A DNA stretch of 64,000 nucleotides from Natronorubrum sediminis (GTDB lineage Archaea; Halobacteriota; Halobacteria; Halobacteriales; Natrialbaceae): assembly GCF_900108095.1 (NCBI RefSeq), contig NZ_FNWL01000001.1, positions 930,001 to 994,000 on the forward strand. Direction: 5' to 3'. The notes below the pieces were generated by a model, which worked only from the letters and a program-made list of their open reading frames with translations, had not been told where the DNA came from and ran no database searches. Shown here piece by piece: positions 42,217 to 49,536 of this stretch (position 1 is the stretch's first letter; each line of letters opens with the position of its first letter). The position numbers were made by a program, and so were the translations under genes.

Positions 42217-43602
42217 CTAGCAGTCACAGTACGACGGTTCACAGCACTCGAGGTCCTCGATGAACATCCGTTTCTCGCGATAGGCATCGAGTGGAGTCGT
42301 GTCGACCTCGAGTCGGTCACCAATGGCCTCGGCGACGACGGCGAAGCGCTGGCGGAACTTGTAGATGAAACAAAACTGCTGGCCCTCGTGAGCGACCTGC
42401 GGGCCGACGAGGAACAGGCCGGACGTCGCAGTCGATTCATCCTGGTCGGTGAGTTCGGGGAATCCGTGTTCGTCGACCTCGAACAGGTCGTCGACGAGCG
42501 TGAGACCCCCCTCGAACCCTGTCGAGAGAACCGGTGGCGTGCGCGAGTGAATCCGATCCCCGTCGTCGGTGACCACCGCGTAGCCAGCGCGCTCGACGGT
42601 CGAACCGGGCGTCTCAGGTCCGTCAGACGGGTCAGTTCGCGTCCCGACCCTCGCTTGACTCGAGAAATCCGTACCCGTTTCCTCGCGTTCGATTCGCTCG
42701 ACGCGAGCGTCGGTGACGAGGGTTATCGGCTGCTCGGCGTCGAGTGCGGCCTCGAGTCGGTCCGTCGTTCGCGGGGAGAGAACCTCACTGGGGTCGGGGC
42801 TGCGATACTGCCACGGGCCGTCGGGATCTACGACGGTGACGGAGAGGCCGGCATCCGCCAACCCGAGTGCAGCGTCGATACCACTCTCTGCGCCGCCGAC
42901 GATCACGACATCGTCAGCAGTCGGGGCGCTGACACCAGCGCCGTCGGCCGCAAGCGACGTCGCTTCGGGTTGGGAGGACACGGACGGCGTCGACTCCGTC
43001 ACAGTCCGGTCGCTTTCGTCCGGCGAACCGCCCTCGCCCGGCCACTGATCAGCGTGGGCCGTCCACGAATCGATCGTCGACACGTGAATCGCATCGGACG
43101 CGCCGGGGATCGGCCCACTCGAGGGATACTGGTACTGTCCCGCTGCCCAGACGACGGACGCAGCCTCGAGTCGACCCTCGCTCGTCTCGAGGGTGAACCC
43201 GTCCGCGGCTGTCGCGTCGTCTCCGTCCGATGACTCCGACGATCCGGCGTCGGGGACGACGGCCTCGACGTCGACCCCCGTCTCGATCGGGAGTTCGTGA
43301 AACTCGGCGACGGCCTCGAGGTACTCGGCGTACTGGTCGCCGGTCGGGTGCTCGCTGTCGAGGGCGAGCGCCGGCGAGGTATCGAGCGTGATCGCGTTCA
43401 AATCACGAACGCCGAACGCGTTGGCCGGAAACGACGGCGTCAACAGCTCCATTTCCGCGGGCCACTGTCGAAACGAGGCACCGATACACTCGCGCTCGAG
43501 GACGACGTATTCGACGTCGAGTCGCTCGAGTGCGACTGCCGTACCGATGCCTGCGGGTCCAGCACCGACGATCGCGACGTCGAGTGTGCGTGAAAGCGTC
43601 AT
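42217..43602 (-). CDS. FAD-dependent pyridine-nucleotide oxidoreductase with Cys tail
   Basis: The 461-residue flavoprotein has FAD motif VAIVGAGPAGIGTAVALERL (9-28), a substrate-domain start ECIGASFRQWPAEMELLTPSFPANAFG, a second dinucleotide motif VVIVGGAESGIDAALGLADAG near 235-255 and the late motif LVGPQVAHEGQQFC. It resembles Baeyer-Villiger/flavin monooxygenase and YpdA-like reductases. The C-terminal tail ECCEPSYCDC has four Cys and may bind metal or form a redox disulfide. It has AT-rich upstream DNA shared with the cobW control region. Substrate unknown. Confidence 0.8.
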   Translation of the reverse strand: MTLSRTLDVAIVGAGPAGIGTAVALERLDVEYVVLERECIGASFRQWPAEMELLTPSFPANAFGVRDLNAITLDTSPALALDSEHPTGDQYAEYLEAVAEFHELPIETGVDVEAVVPDAGSSESSDGDDATAADGFTLETSEGRLEAASVVWAAGQYQYPSSGPIPGASDAIHVSTIDSWTAHADQWPGEGGSPDESDRTVTESTPSVSSQPEATSLAADGAGVSAPTADDVVIVGGAESGIDAALGLADAGLSVTVVDPDGPWQYRSPDPSEVLSPRTTDRLEAALDAEQPITLVTDARVERIEREETGTDFSSQARVGTRTDPSDGPETPGSTVERAGYAVVTDDGDRIHSRTPPVLSTGFEGGLTLVDDLFEVDEHGFPELTDQDESTATSGLFLVGPQVAHEGQQFCFIYKFRQRFAVVAEAIGDRLEVDTTPLDAYREKRMFIEDLECCEPSYCDC

Positions 43603-43626
43603 TCGGTACTCGCACTAGCCGACGCG

Positions 43627-43664
43627 TTATTAATAAATCTATTCTAGTTATTACTAATAATTCG
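43627..43664. promoter_or_regulatory. AT-rich upstream element of the 43602 flavoprotein
   Basis: The stretch from TATTAATAAATC to TACTAATAATTCG contains TAATAATTC (43655-43663) and TAGTTATTA (43645-43653), the latter being the complement of TAATAACTA near cobW. GTTATTACT (43647-43655) is also found upstream of the 37721 flavoprotein. Confidence 0.5.
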
Positions 43665-43791
43665 TAGAAGTGGACCACATCATGGTATCGTTCTATTCTC
43701 AGACTCGTCCACAGAAAGCAGGACTTTTGACCACACGTCGACTGAATCACGTAGTGATGACTACATATCCGCTCGATCGGAGGTGGCTGCG

Positions 43792-44742
43792 ATGACGACC
43801 GATGTCACTGAAATCACCGTCATTGGAGACGACGACACCGGGCTCATCGCTCGCGTGACCAGCCTCCTCTTCGAGCGCGGCATCAACATCGAAGACCTCG
43901 ATCAGGCCGTTCGCGACGGCGTCTTTCGAATGTATCTGGCCGTCGACACCGAGGAGATGGTCTGTACGAAGGAGACGCTCCGGGCGGACCTCCACGACCT
44001 CGGCGACGACCTCGGACTCGACGTGCAAGTTCGCTTCCCCGCCGACCGCGACCACCAGCGAATCGCCGTCCTCGTCACGAAAGAGAGCCACTGTCTCGAG
44101 GCGATGTTCGAGGCGTGGGCCAACGACGAACTGGGGGCAGATATCGGCGTCGTCATCGGCAACCACGACGACCTCCAGCCACTCGCCGAACATTACGACG
44201 TGCCGTTTCACGACATCGGCGACGACGGCGGCCAACAGAACGAGGACGAACTCCTCGAGTTGCTCGCCGACTACGACGTCGATCTGATCGTCCTCGCCCG
44301 GTACATGCGGATCCTCAGCCCCAACGTCGTCTTTCGCTACGAGGATCGCATCATCAACATCCACCCGTCGCTGCTGCCAGCCTTCCCCGGCGCGGAAGCC
44401 TACCGGCAGGCCGTCGAAGAGGGCGTCCGCGTGGCCGGCGTCACCGCTCACTACGTGACCACCGACCTCGATCAGGGCCCGATCATCTCCCAGCGCGCGT
44501 TCGACGTGCCCGACGACGCCGACTTGGAGGTGATGAAAAACCGAGGGCAGCCACTCGAGGCGGATGCCCTCCTCGAGGCCGTCAAACTCCACCTCAACGG
44601 CGACGTCTCGGTCCACCGCGGCCGAACCTCTGTCAGAGAGAACGGCACCGAGTACCAACTCGGCCTCCCCGAAGAACTCGAGGAGTTCACGCCGGATCGA
44701 CCGGTCGACGGTATCGGCAGCGCCGTCGCGAACAACCAATAA
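43792..44742 (+). CDS. purU: Formyltetrahydrofolate deformylase PurU
   Basis: The ATG at 43792, with GGAGG about ten bases upstream, gives 316 residues. A GTG at 43783 would add three residues. An ACT domain occupies about 5-80 (EITVIGDDDTGLIARVTSLLFERG). The formyltransferase fold has RIAVLVTKESHCLEAMFEA, VIGNHDDLQPLAEHYDVPFHDIG, and the catalytic cluster IINIHPSLLPAFPG plus VTTDLDQGPIISQ. PurU hydrolyses 10-formyl-tetrahydrofolate to formate and THF, feeding formate-dependent steps. The C-terminal tail is acidic. The gene is not linked with purS/purQ. Confidence 0.92.
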   Translation: MTTDVTEITVIGDDDTGLIARVTSLLFERGINIEDLDQAVRDGVFRMYLAVDTEEMVCTKETLRADLHDLGDDLGLDVQVRFPADRDHQRIAVLVTKESHCLEAMFEAWANDELGADIGVVIGNHDDLQPLAEHYDVPFHDIGDDGGQQNEDELLELLADYDVDLIVLARYMRILSPNVVFRYEDRIINIHPSLLPAFPGAEAYRQAVEEGVRVAGVTAHYVTTDLDQGPIISQRAFDVPDDADLEVMKNRGQPLEADALLEAVKLHLNGDVSVHRGRTSVRENGTEYQLGLPEELEEFTPDRPVDGIGSAVANNQ

Positions 44743-44846
44743 CAGGAGAGAGTAGCGCGGTTTCTACATTTGGGAGTGTCGTCGAACTCGCGTTCAGGAC
44801 AGACAGAGACCGTATTGCACCTGCTCGATCATCCAACACGCGGTGG

Positions 44847-44899
44847 CGCGTGCTGTCGACTGGCCGAACAACGGTGAGGTCAGTCGACGACAGCACGCG
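44847..44899. other. Long stem-loop
   Basis: Left arm CGCGTGCTGTCGACTG and right arm CAGTCGACGACAGCACGCG complement each other for about 16 pairs with a three-base bulge in the right arm and an 18-base loop. It is the strongest inverted repeat seen in the window. It could be a repeat element, a terminator for purU or a structured RNA. Confidence 0.65.
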
Positions 44900-44935
44900 A
44901 GGGATGAGTGAGCGAACGCAGTGAGGGAGCGAATC
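44898..44935. repeat. Dispersed repeat fragment
   Basis: The stretch GATGAGTGAGCGAACGCAGT and the following GAGGGAGCGAATCGG match the repeat at 48584-48860 and, in reverse orientation, at 60236-60358. Confidence 0.6.
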
Positions 44936-45093
44936 GGCTGGGGAGGACGTGGAACTCCCTCGTGTCCACGATAGCAGGTAGTCTTACTCCAGCCATTCTC
45001 TCTGCGAATGCCACACCCAACTCGCACGTGTCGTTGCCGAGCCTATCTTTTCAAGATAAGCCGATCATTTCAATATTGACCGAGAGGGGTCGT

Positions 45094-45148
45094 GTTGCCA
45101 ATTGAAAGCCACGTTACCAACTGAAAGCCACGTTACCAACTGAAAGTA
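45094..45148. repeat. 19-base tandem repeat
   Basis: Three near-identical units with the core CCAACTGAAAGCCACGTTA begin at 45098, 45117 and 45136. The last is incomplete. Nothing nearby explains it. Confidence 0.7.
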
Positions 45149-45269
45149 CACCGAGTGGCTCCGCGAATGACGGCCACAGTCGATACATTTCGTCGGACGA
45201 AACAGATTCGTCTTGAGTGTATCCAGTCACTGATTCGCGACAGTGAGAGTAGCCGACTGGGTCTGATAC

Positions 45270-45428
45270 CTACGCCGTCCACTCCTCGAGGCACGTCTCG
45301 CTACAAAAGTGTCGATACACCGCCTCACCGTCCTCGAGCGCGGGGACGACCCGTTGGTCGACAGCCGATGTAATCGGGTCACGACACGCCAGACACTCGA
45401 GTGAATCTTCGTCCGTCGAATCAGCCAT
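45270..45428 (-). CDS. Small treble-clef zinc protein (DUF7576-like)
   Basis: The ATG at 45428 gives 52 residues: MADSTDEDSLECLACRDPIT, a middle loop, then YRHFCSETCLEEW. Four Cys (C12-x2-C15 and C42-x3-C46) and a HFC phrase give a treble-clef/TRASH-like zinc site seen in haloarchaeal DUF7576 proteins. A TTAAACTT promoter-like word lies about 25-30 bases upstream on the minus strand. Function unknown. The open frame continues upstream but as Arg-rich sequence. Confidence 0.75.
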   Translation of the reverse strand: MADSTDEDSLECLACRDPITSAVDQRVVPALEDGEAVYRHFCSETCLEEWTA

Positions 45429-45778
45429 AGAGATTGATGGGACAAAACCAAGTTTAACGGATCTGTTCCGGCAGATACAGCCATCGACGACAGACCAGCG
45501 TCTGTGGACGTCACTCGGACGGTTTACTCGAGACGTGATTTGTCGCCCTCTGTCTCGGAGCGCGTTCGGTAGGTGGGGAGGTGGGTAGATTGGTGGTCGA
45601 AACGGCCTCGAGTGTGAGGCGTCAATCCCTCCTGCTCGAGGCGTACTCGCCCACCGTCGAGCAAGAGGGGTCGAAATCAGAGGTGGGGAGTTACGGCTCA
45701 CTGATGGCCTCGAGTGTGGAGTGTGCCGGTAAGTTGAGCAGCAGGCTTATCGCCGTTACCGACGAAGATTGCTATGGT

Positions 45779-47086
45779 ATGTCACAGCAAGAAGTGCAAC
45801 AGGAACTCGCGGTCGATCAGTACACGCTGGGACTCGTCGGTCCGGACCAGGAGTGGGCGGGGACCGTCGCGGACGGTGGCACGATCCGAACGTACACGCC
45901 GCCTGGGTGTTGGGGTCCGATGATTACACCCGACTTCCGCGGCGGCCACGAGGTGACACGGCCGATTCGGGTCGAAGGCGCGAGCGTCGGCGACGCCGTC
46001 GCGTTGCACATTCGCGACGTCGAGGTGACGAGCATGGCGACCAGCACGGGGTCGATGGCCGAACGCGAGGAGGCCTTCGGCGACGATCCGTTCGTCGACC
46101 ACCGCTGTCCCGAGTGTGGAACGACGTGGCCCGAGTCGGTCGTCGAGGGGACCGGCGAGGATGCCATCAAGTGCGCAGAGTGCGGCGCGAACGCCTCCTC
46201 CTTCGGCTTCGAGTACGGCTACACCGTCGCGTTCGACGACGACCACACGGTCGGTATCACGCTCGACGAAGACAGCGCACACGAACTCGCCACAGACGCT
46301 GCTGAAGTGATGGATATCCCCGAAAACTCCCGACAGCACCCGATCTTGCTGTACGAACCCGGCGAGATGCCCGGCACGCTCGGTCGGCTCCGACCGTTCA
46401 TCGGCAACGTCGGAACGACGCCACCGGTCACGATACCCGACTCGCACAACGCGGGCGACTTCGGCCAGTTCCTCGTCGGTGCCGACCACGACTACGGGAT
46501 CGAAACTGCAGCCGACCTCGAGGATCGGACCGACGGCCACATGGACGTGCCACAGGTCCGTGCGGGTGCGACGCTCATCTGTCCCGTCGCGGTCGACGGC
46601 GCGGGCGTCTACGTCGGCGACCTCCACGCGAATCAGGGCGACGGCGAACTCTCCTTGCACACGACCGACGTGAGCGGTACCGTCACGATGGACGTCGAAG
46701 TCATCGAGGGCCTCGAACTCGACGGTCCCGTCCTCCTACCCAACGAGGAGGACCTCCCCTTCATCAGCCAACCGTACAGCGACGACGAGCGCGAGGCCGG
46801 CCAAAACCTCGCCGAGCAACACGGCGTCGAACTCGAGGAGGACATGGGCCCAATCCAGGTTATCGGCTCCGGGGCGACGGTCAACGACGCGACTCAGAAC
46901 GCGTTCGACCGCGCGACTGGCCTCCTCGAGATGAGCGAGGGCGAGGTCCGCTCGCGGTGTACGTTCACCGGCGGGGTCCAGATCGGACGGCTGCCGGGCG
47001 TCGTGCAACTCGATCTCCTCGCGCCGATGGACGTCCTCGAGGATCGCGGAATCGCCCACCTCGTCCGCAAACAGTACGGACTGTAG
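45779..47086 (+). CDS. Acetamidase/formamidase family protein
   Basis: The ATG at 45779 (435 residues) is preferred over the long upstream extension, which is not acidic. A TATA-like CTTATC lies about 30 bases upstream. The family hallmark is RIRTYTPPGCWGPMITP near 40, GGHEVTRPIRVEGASVGDAVALHI near 60-80, and VGTTPPVTIPDSHNAGDFG near 225. The late GVQIGRLPGVVQLDLLAPMDVL is also typical. A zinc-ribbon-like insertion has C110-x2-C113 and C132-x2-C135. It probably hydrolyses short amides to acid and ammonia. Substrate is unproven. Confidence 0.85.
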   Translation: MSQQEVQQELAVDQYTLGLVGPDQEWAGTVADGGTIRTYTPPGCWGPMITPDFRGGHEVTRPIRVEGASVGDAVALHIRDVEVTSMATSTGSMAEREEAFGDDPFVDHRCPECGTTWPESVVEGTGEDAIKCAECGANASSFGFEYGYTVAFDDDHTVGITLDEDSAHELATDAAEVMDIPENSRQHPILLYEPGEMPGTLGRLRPFIGNVGTTPPVTIPDSHNAGDFGQFLVGADHDYGIETAADLEDRTDGHMDVPQVRAGATLICPVAVDGAGVYVGDLHANQGDGELSLHTTDVSGTVTMDVEVIEGLELDGPVLLPNEEDLPFISQPYSDDEREAGQNLAEQHGVELEEDMGPIQVIGSGATVNDATQNAFDRATGLLEMSEGEVRSRCTFTGGVQIGRLPGVVQLDLLAPMDVLEDRGIAHLVRKQYGL

Positions 47087-47182
47087 GCGAACGGCGGAGC
47101 GAGGGAGGGCGACCCGGCTCTCGTTTTCGACGTGGCACCTGCGACCGGAAAGACGTAGTAGGCGGCCGCTCGAGCCACCAGT

Positions 47183-47785
47183 ATGGGAACGATGGACGAC
47201 GACGAACTCTGCGTCACCGAGTGTACTCGCTGTCCGGCGCTCGTGGACTCTCGCACGCAGATCGTCAACGGAACCGGTCCCGAAGACGCCGATTTGCTGT
47301 TCGTCGGTGAGGGGCCCGGCGCGAACGAAGACGAGCAGGGCGAACCGTTCGTCGGCCGCAGCGGAACGGTCCTCGACGACGGCCTCAGGAACGTCGGCCT
47401 CGCACGCGGAGACGTCCGCATCACGAACTGCGTGCGCTGTCGGCCGCCGGAGAATCGCGACCCCTCGACGGACGAACTCGAGAACTGTCGTGGCTACCTC
47501 GAGCACGAAATCGACCTCCTCGATCCCGACGTGATCGTCACGCTCGGGAAGGTGCCGAGCGAGCACCTTCTCGGACGCTCTGTCGCGGTGACGAAGGAAG
47601 CGGGCTCGCTCGAGGAGGTGCGAATCGAGGGGACGCCCCGTCGCGTATTACTCTGTGTCCACCCCGCGGCCACGCTGTACGACCGAAGTCAGGAGGAGAC
47701 GTTCGCGAATGCACTCGACCGGGCGGCGGATCTCGCGGACGTGGACGGCAGCGAGGGCGGGCAGTCTCGACTCGACGGCTTCTGA
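47183..47785 (+). CDS. Uracil-DNA glycosylase, family 4
   Basis: The 200-residue enzyme removes uracil from DNA. The 4Fe-4S ligands fit C14-x2-C17, C86 and C102, with the last two 16 residues apart as in bacterial family 4 enzymes. The active motif LLFVGEGPGANEDEQGEPFVG covers about 38-60, and HPAAT near 160 is the second motif. ITNCVRCRPPENRDPS is typical of this family. The tail DVDGSEGGQSRLDGF is short and disordered; a PIP-like ending is possible but not certain. A start nine bases in (MDDDELC) is possible. Confidence 0.9.
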   Translation: MGTMDDDELCVTECTRCPALVDSRTQIVNGTGPEDADLLFVGEGPGANEDEQGEPFVGRSGTVLDDGLRNVGLARGDVRITNCVRCRPPENRDPSTDELENCRGYLEHEIDLLDPDVIVTLGKVPSEHLLGRSVAVTKEAGSLEEVRIEGTPRRVLLCVHPAATLYDRSQEETFANALDRAADLADVDGSEGGQSRLDGF

Positions 47786-47903
47786 GCGCGCGACTGTGAG
47801 GGGCGGATCGGCACTCGAGACGTGAGGCAGACAGGCACTCGAGACGCGAGTCCACAATCGCCCGAACAGCAATACACTTGAACGCGCCCCACCCAACGTC
47901 GGT

Positions 47904-48566
47904 ATGAACGCTGTTTCGGCTTCTCACGACCAATCGCTCGCATCGGTCGTCATCGTCGACTACGGACTGGGGAACCTCCGAAGCGTCACGCGCGGCCTCG
48001 AGCGCGCGGGTGCCGACATCGAGATCACGGACGATCCGGACGCTTTCGCCGACGCCGATGGTGTCGTCCTGCCGGGCGTCGGGGCCTTCCGCGAGGGTGT
48101 CGAGAACGCCGACCCACTTCGAGCGGATTTACTCGAGGTCGCAGAGAGCGATACGCCGCTCTTTGGCATCTGTCTCGGCATGCAGATGCTCCTGACGACC
48201 AGCGAGGAAGGAGAGAACGACGGTGAATCCGCCGTGCGAGGCCTCGATCTGATTCCGGGGACGAACGTTCGATTCGCCGAGGGCCAGAAGGTCCCCCACA
48301 TGGGCTGGAACGAACTGACCGTCGAGCGCGAGCATCCGCTCGTCGAGGGAGTCGATGGGAACTACGCCTACTTCGTCCACTCCTACTACGCGGCACCTGA
48401 CGACGATCACGCATCAGTCGCGACGACCGACTACGAGCGCGAGTTCCCCTCGATCGTCGCCAACGAGGACGGCACCGTCTTTGGCACCCAGTTCCATCCG
48501 GAGAAGAGCGGCGAGACTGGCCTCCAGATTCTGCGGAATTTCGTCGAAATCTGCGCTGAGGAGTAA
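47904..48566 (+). CDS. hisH: Imidazole glycerol phosphate synthase subunit HisH
   Basis: The 220-residue glutaminase provides ammonia to HisF in histidine synthesis. It has VVIVDYGLGNLRSVTRGLERAG, VLPGVGAFREGVEN, the nucleophile C90 in FGICLGMQMLL, and the His-Glu pair H198/E200 in TQFHPEKSG. Ten N-terminal residues precede the family start. HisF is not in the window. The end of the gene is followed by repeats that include a partial copy of its last 30 or so bases. Confidence 0.94.
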   Translation: MNAVSASHDQSLASVVIVDYGLGNLRSVTRGLERAGADIEITDDPDAFADADGVVLPGVGAFREGVENADPLRADLLEVAESDTPLFGICLGMQMLLTTSEEGENDGESAVRGLDLIPGTNVRFAEGQKVPHMGWNELTVEREHPLVEGVDGNYAYFVHSYYAAPDDDHASVATTDYEREFPSIVANEDGTVFGTQFHPEKSGETGLQILRNFVEICAEE

Positions 48567-48583
48567 CCGTCCCGCGAACGACC

Positions 48584-48860
48584 ACGGGGAGTGAGCGGTT
48601 TTTTGGTCCAGGTTTTTGCGCGACGGGTGAGCGAACGCAGTGAGCGAACTCGAGCGGAAAAAGGTGGCTGTCGGAACTTCGTCGAGATTTGCGCTGAGGA
48701 GTGAGCGGCTTTTTGGTCTCTTCGCGAACGGAGTGAGCGAAGGTCAGCGAGAGCATCGCTCTCGTCAGACAGGTTTTCGCGCGACGGGTGAGCAGAGCGC
48801 GGTTCGAAGCGAACGGAGTGAGGGAGAAACGCACCAGCGAGCTCGAGTGGAAAAGGTGGG
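48584..48860 (+). repeat. Cluster of dispersed repeats after hisH
   Basis: The 277 bases have words such as GTGAGCGAACGCAGTGAG, GCGAACGGAGTGAGCGAAGG and CAGCGAGAGCATCGCTCTCG (itself an inverted repeat). GAGTGAGCGGTTTTTTGGTC occurs at 48589-48608 and again with one change at 48700-48719. Parts recur at 44898-44935, in cobW, and reversed at 60236-60358. No gene is seen. Confidence 0.65.
48677..48712. repeat. Partial copy of the hisH 3' end
   Basis: Sequence from CTTCGTCGAGATTTGCGCTG through GAGGAGTGAGC matches the last bases of hisH (48538-48566 and onward) with two or three changes. It is untranslated and probably arose by local duplication along with the repeat cluster. Confidence 0.6.
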
Positions 48861-49032
48861 TGTGTGAGACGAGACTCCGTGTTCTACGGTCCCGTTGAAA
48901 TATCTGCCTGTCGATAAAAGTTGGCTGCCGAATACAGAGGGTAAAAACAGCAGCTATAAAAACGAGCCTACAATTGTGTCCCCACGATTAACAGCAGTAG
49001 GACGCAAATGAACGAGGGGAGGTGACAGAATC

Positions 49033-49263
49033 ATGAAAAAGAACGTAGGCGGTATAGACCGTCTCGGGCGAATCGTCATCGGCGGTATTCTAGCCATCGC
49101 AGGCATAGCCGCTCTTGGTGGGTTCTGGGCTATTGGTGCCGTTATCGGCGTTGTGGCATTCGTCCTTGGGATCGTTCTCCTCGTGACAGGAACGACCCAA
49201 AAGTGTCCTATCAACGAGATGGTCGGAATGGATACCACCGAGCACGTAGAGAAGAGGGAGTGA
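49033..49263 (+). CDS. DUF2892 family membrane protein
   Basis: The 76-residue protein begins MKKNVGGIDRLGRIVIGGIL and has two hydrophobic helices, IVIGGILAIAGIAALGGFW and IGAVIGVVAFVLGIVLLVTG, followed by TTQKCPINEMVGMD. This matches DUF2892, small inner-membrane proteins often linked with rhodanese or sulfur genes. The CPIN motif is conserved in the family. The sequence has lower GC and less acid than neighbouring genes, which may hint at transfer. Confidence 0.85.
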   Translation: MKKNVGGIDRLGRIVIGGILAIAGIAALGGFWAIGAVIGVVAFVLGIVLLVTGTTQKCPINEMVGMDTTEHVEKRE

Positions 49264-49502
49264 ACGACCCCTTTGATCGTTTATTTCGCGTAGTCGGCAT
49301 ACGCGTTGTATCTTGCACGTCACGCTCAACCTATTCAGAAGCTGGCAGAAAGTGCGTGCGAGATACAGAGGATGGATGCAGCATCGAACTTGCGTGAACA
49401 CCGACCCCAGCAGTAGCGTCCCAGACATCGTAGAGCCCGTTCCTTCCGTAAATCACGAAGTCGGCGAGCCATCTTCGAGGATTCGTTCGACCGTACGACT
49501 CC

Positions 49503-49520
49503 CTCCAACAGTGGAGGGCT
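49503..49520. terminator. Perfect hairpin before the HTH kinase gene
   Basis: CCCTCCA-acag-TGGAGGG is a seven-pair stem with a four-base loop followed by CTTATTT, 17 bases upstream of the kinase ATG. It may end upstream transcription or act as a control site. The following CTTATTTGG could be part of a promoter. Confidence 0.45.
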
Positions 49521-49536
49521 TATTTGGCCAGGGCGC

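Larger units (their letters stand above)
44743..45269. other. Intergenic stretch with repeats, no protein gene
   Basis: No acidic open frame is present in these 527 bases. They hold a long imperfect stem-loop (44847-44899), a dispersed repeat fragment (44898-44935), a perfect TATCTT-ttc-AAGATA inverted repeat (45044-45058) and 19-base tandem repeats (45094-45148). Confidence 0.65.

Noticed and set aside
44908-45105. A 65-residue plus-strand frame in the repeat region after purU
   Set aside because: Its first half is translated dispersed repeat and the rest has no acidic character.
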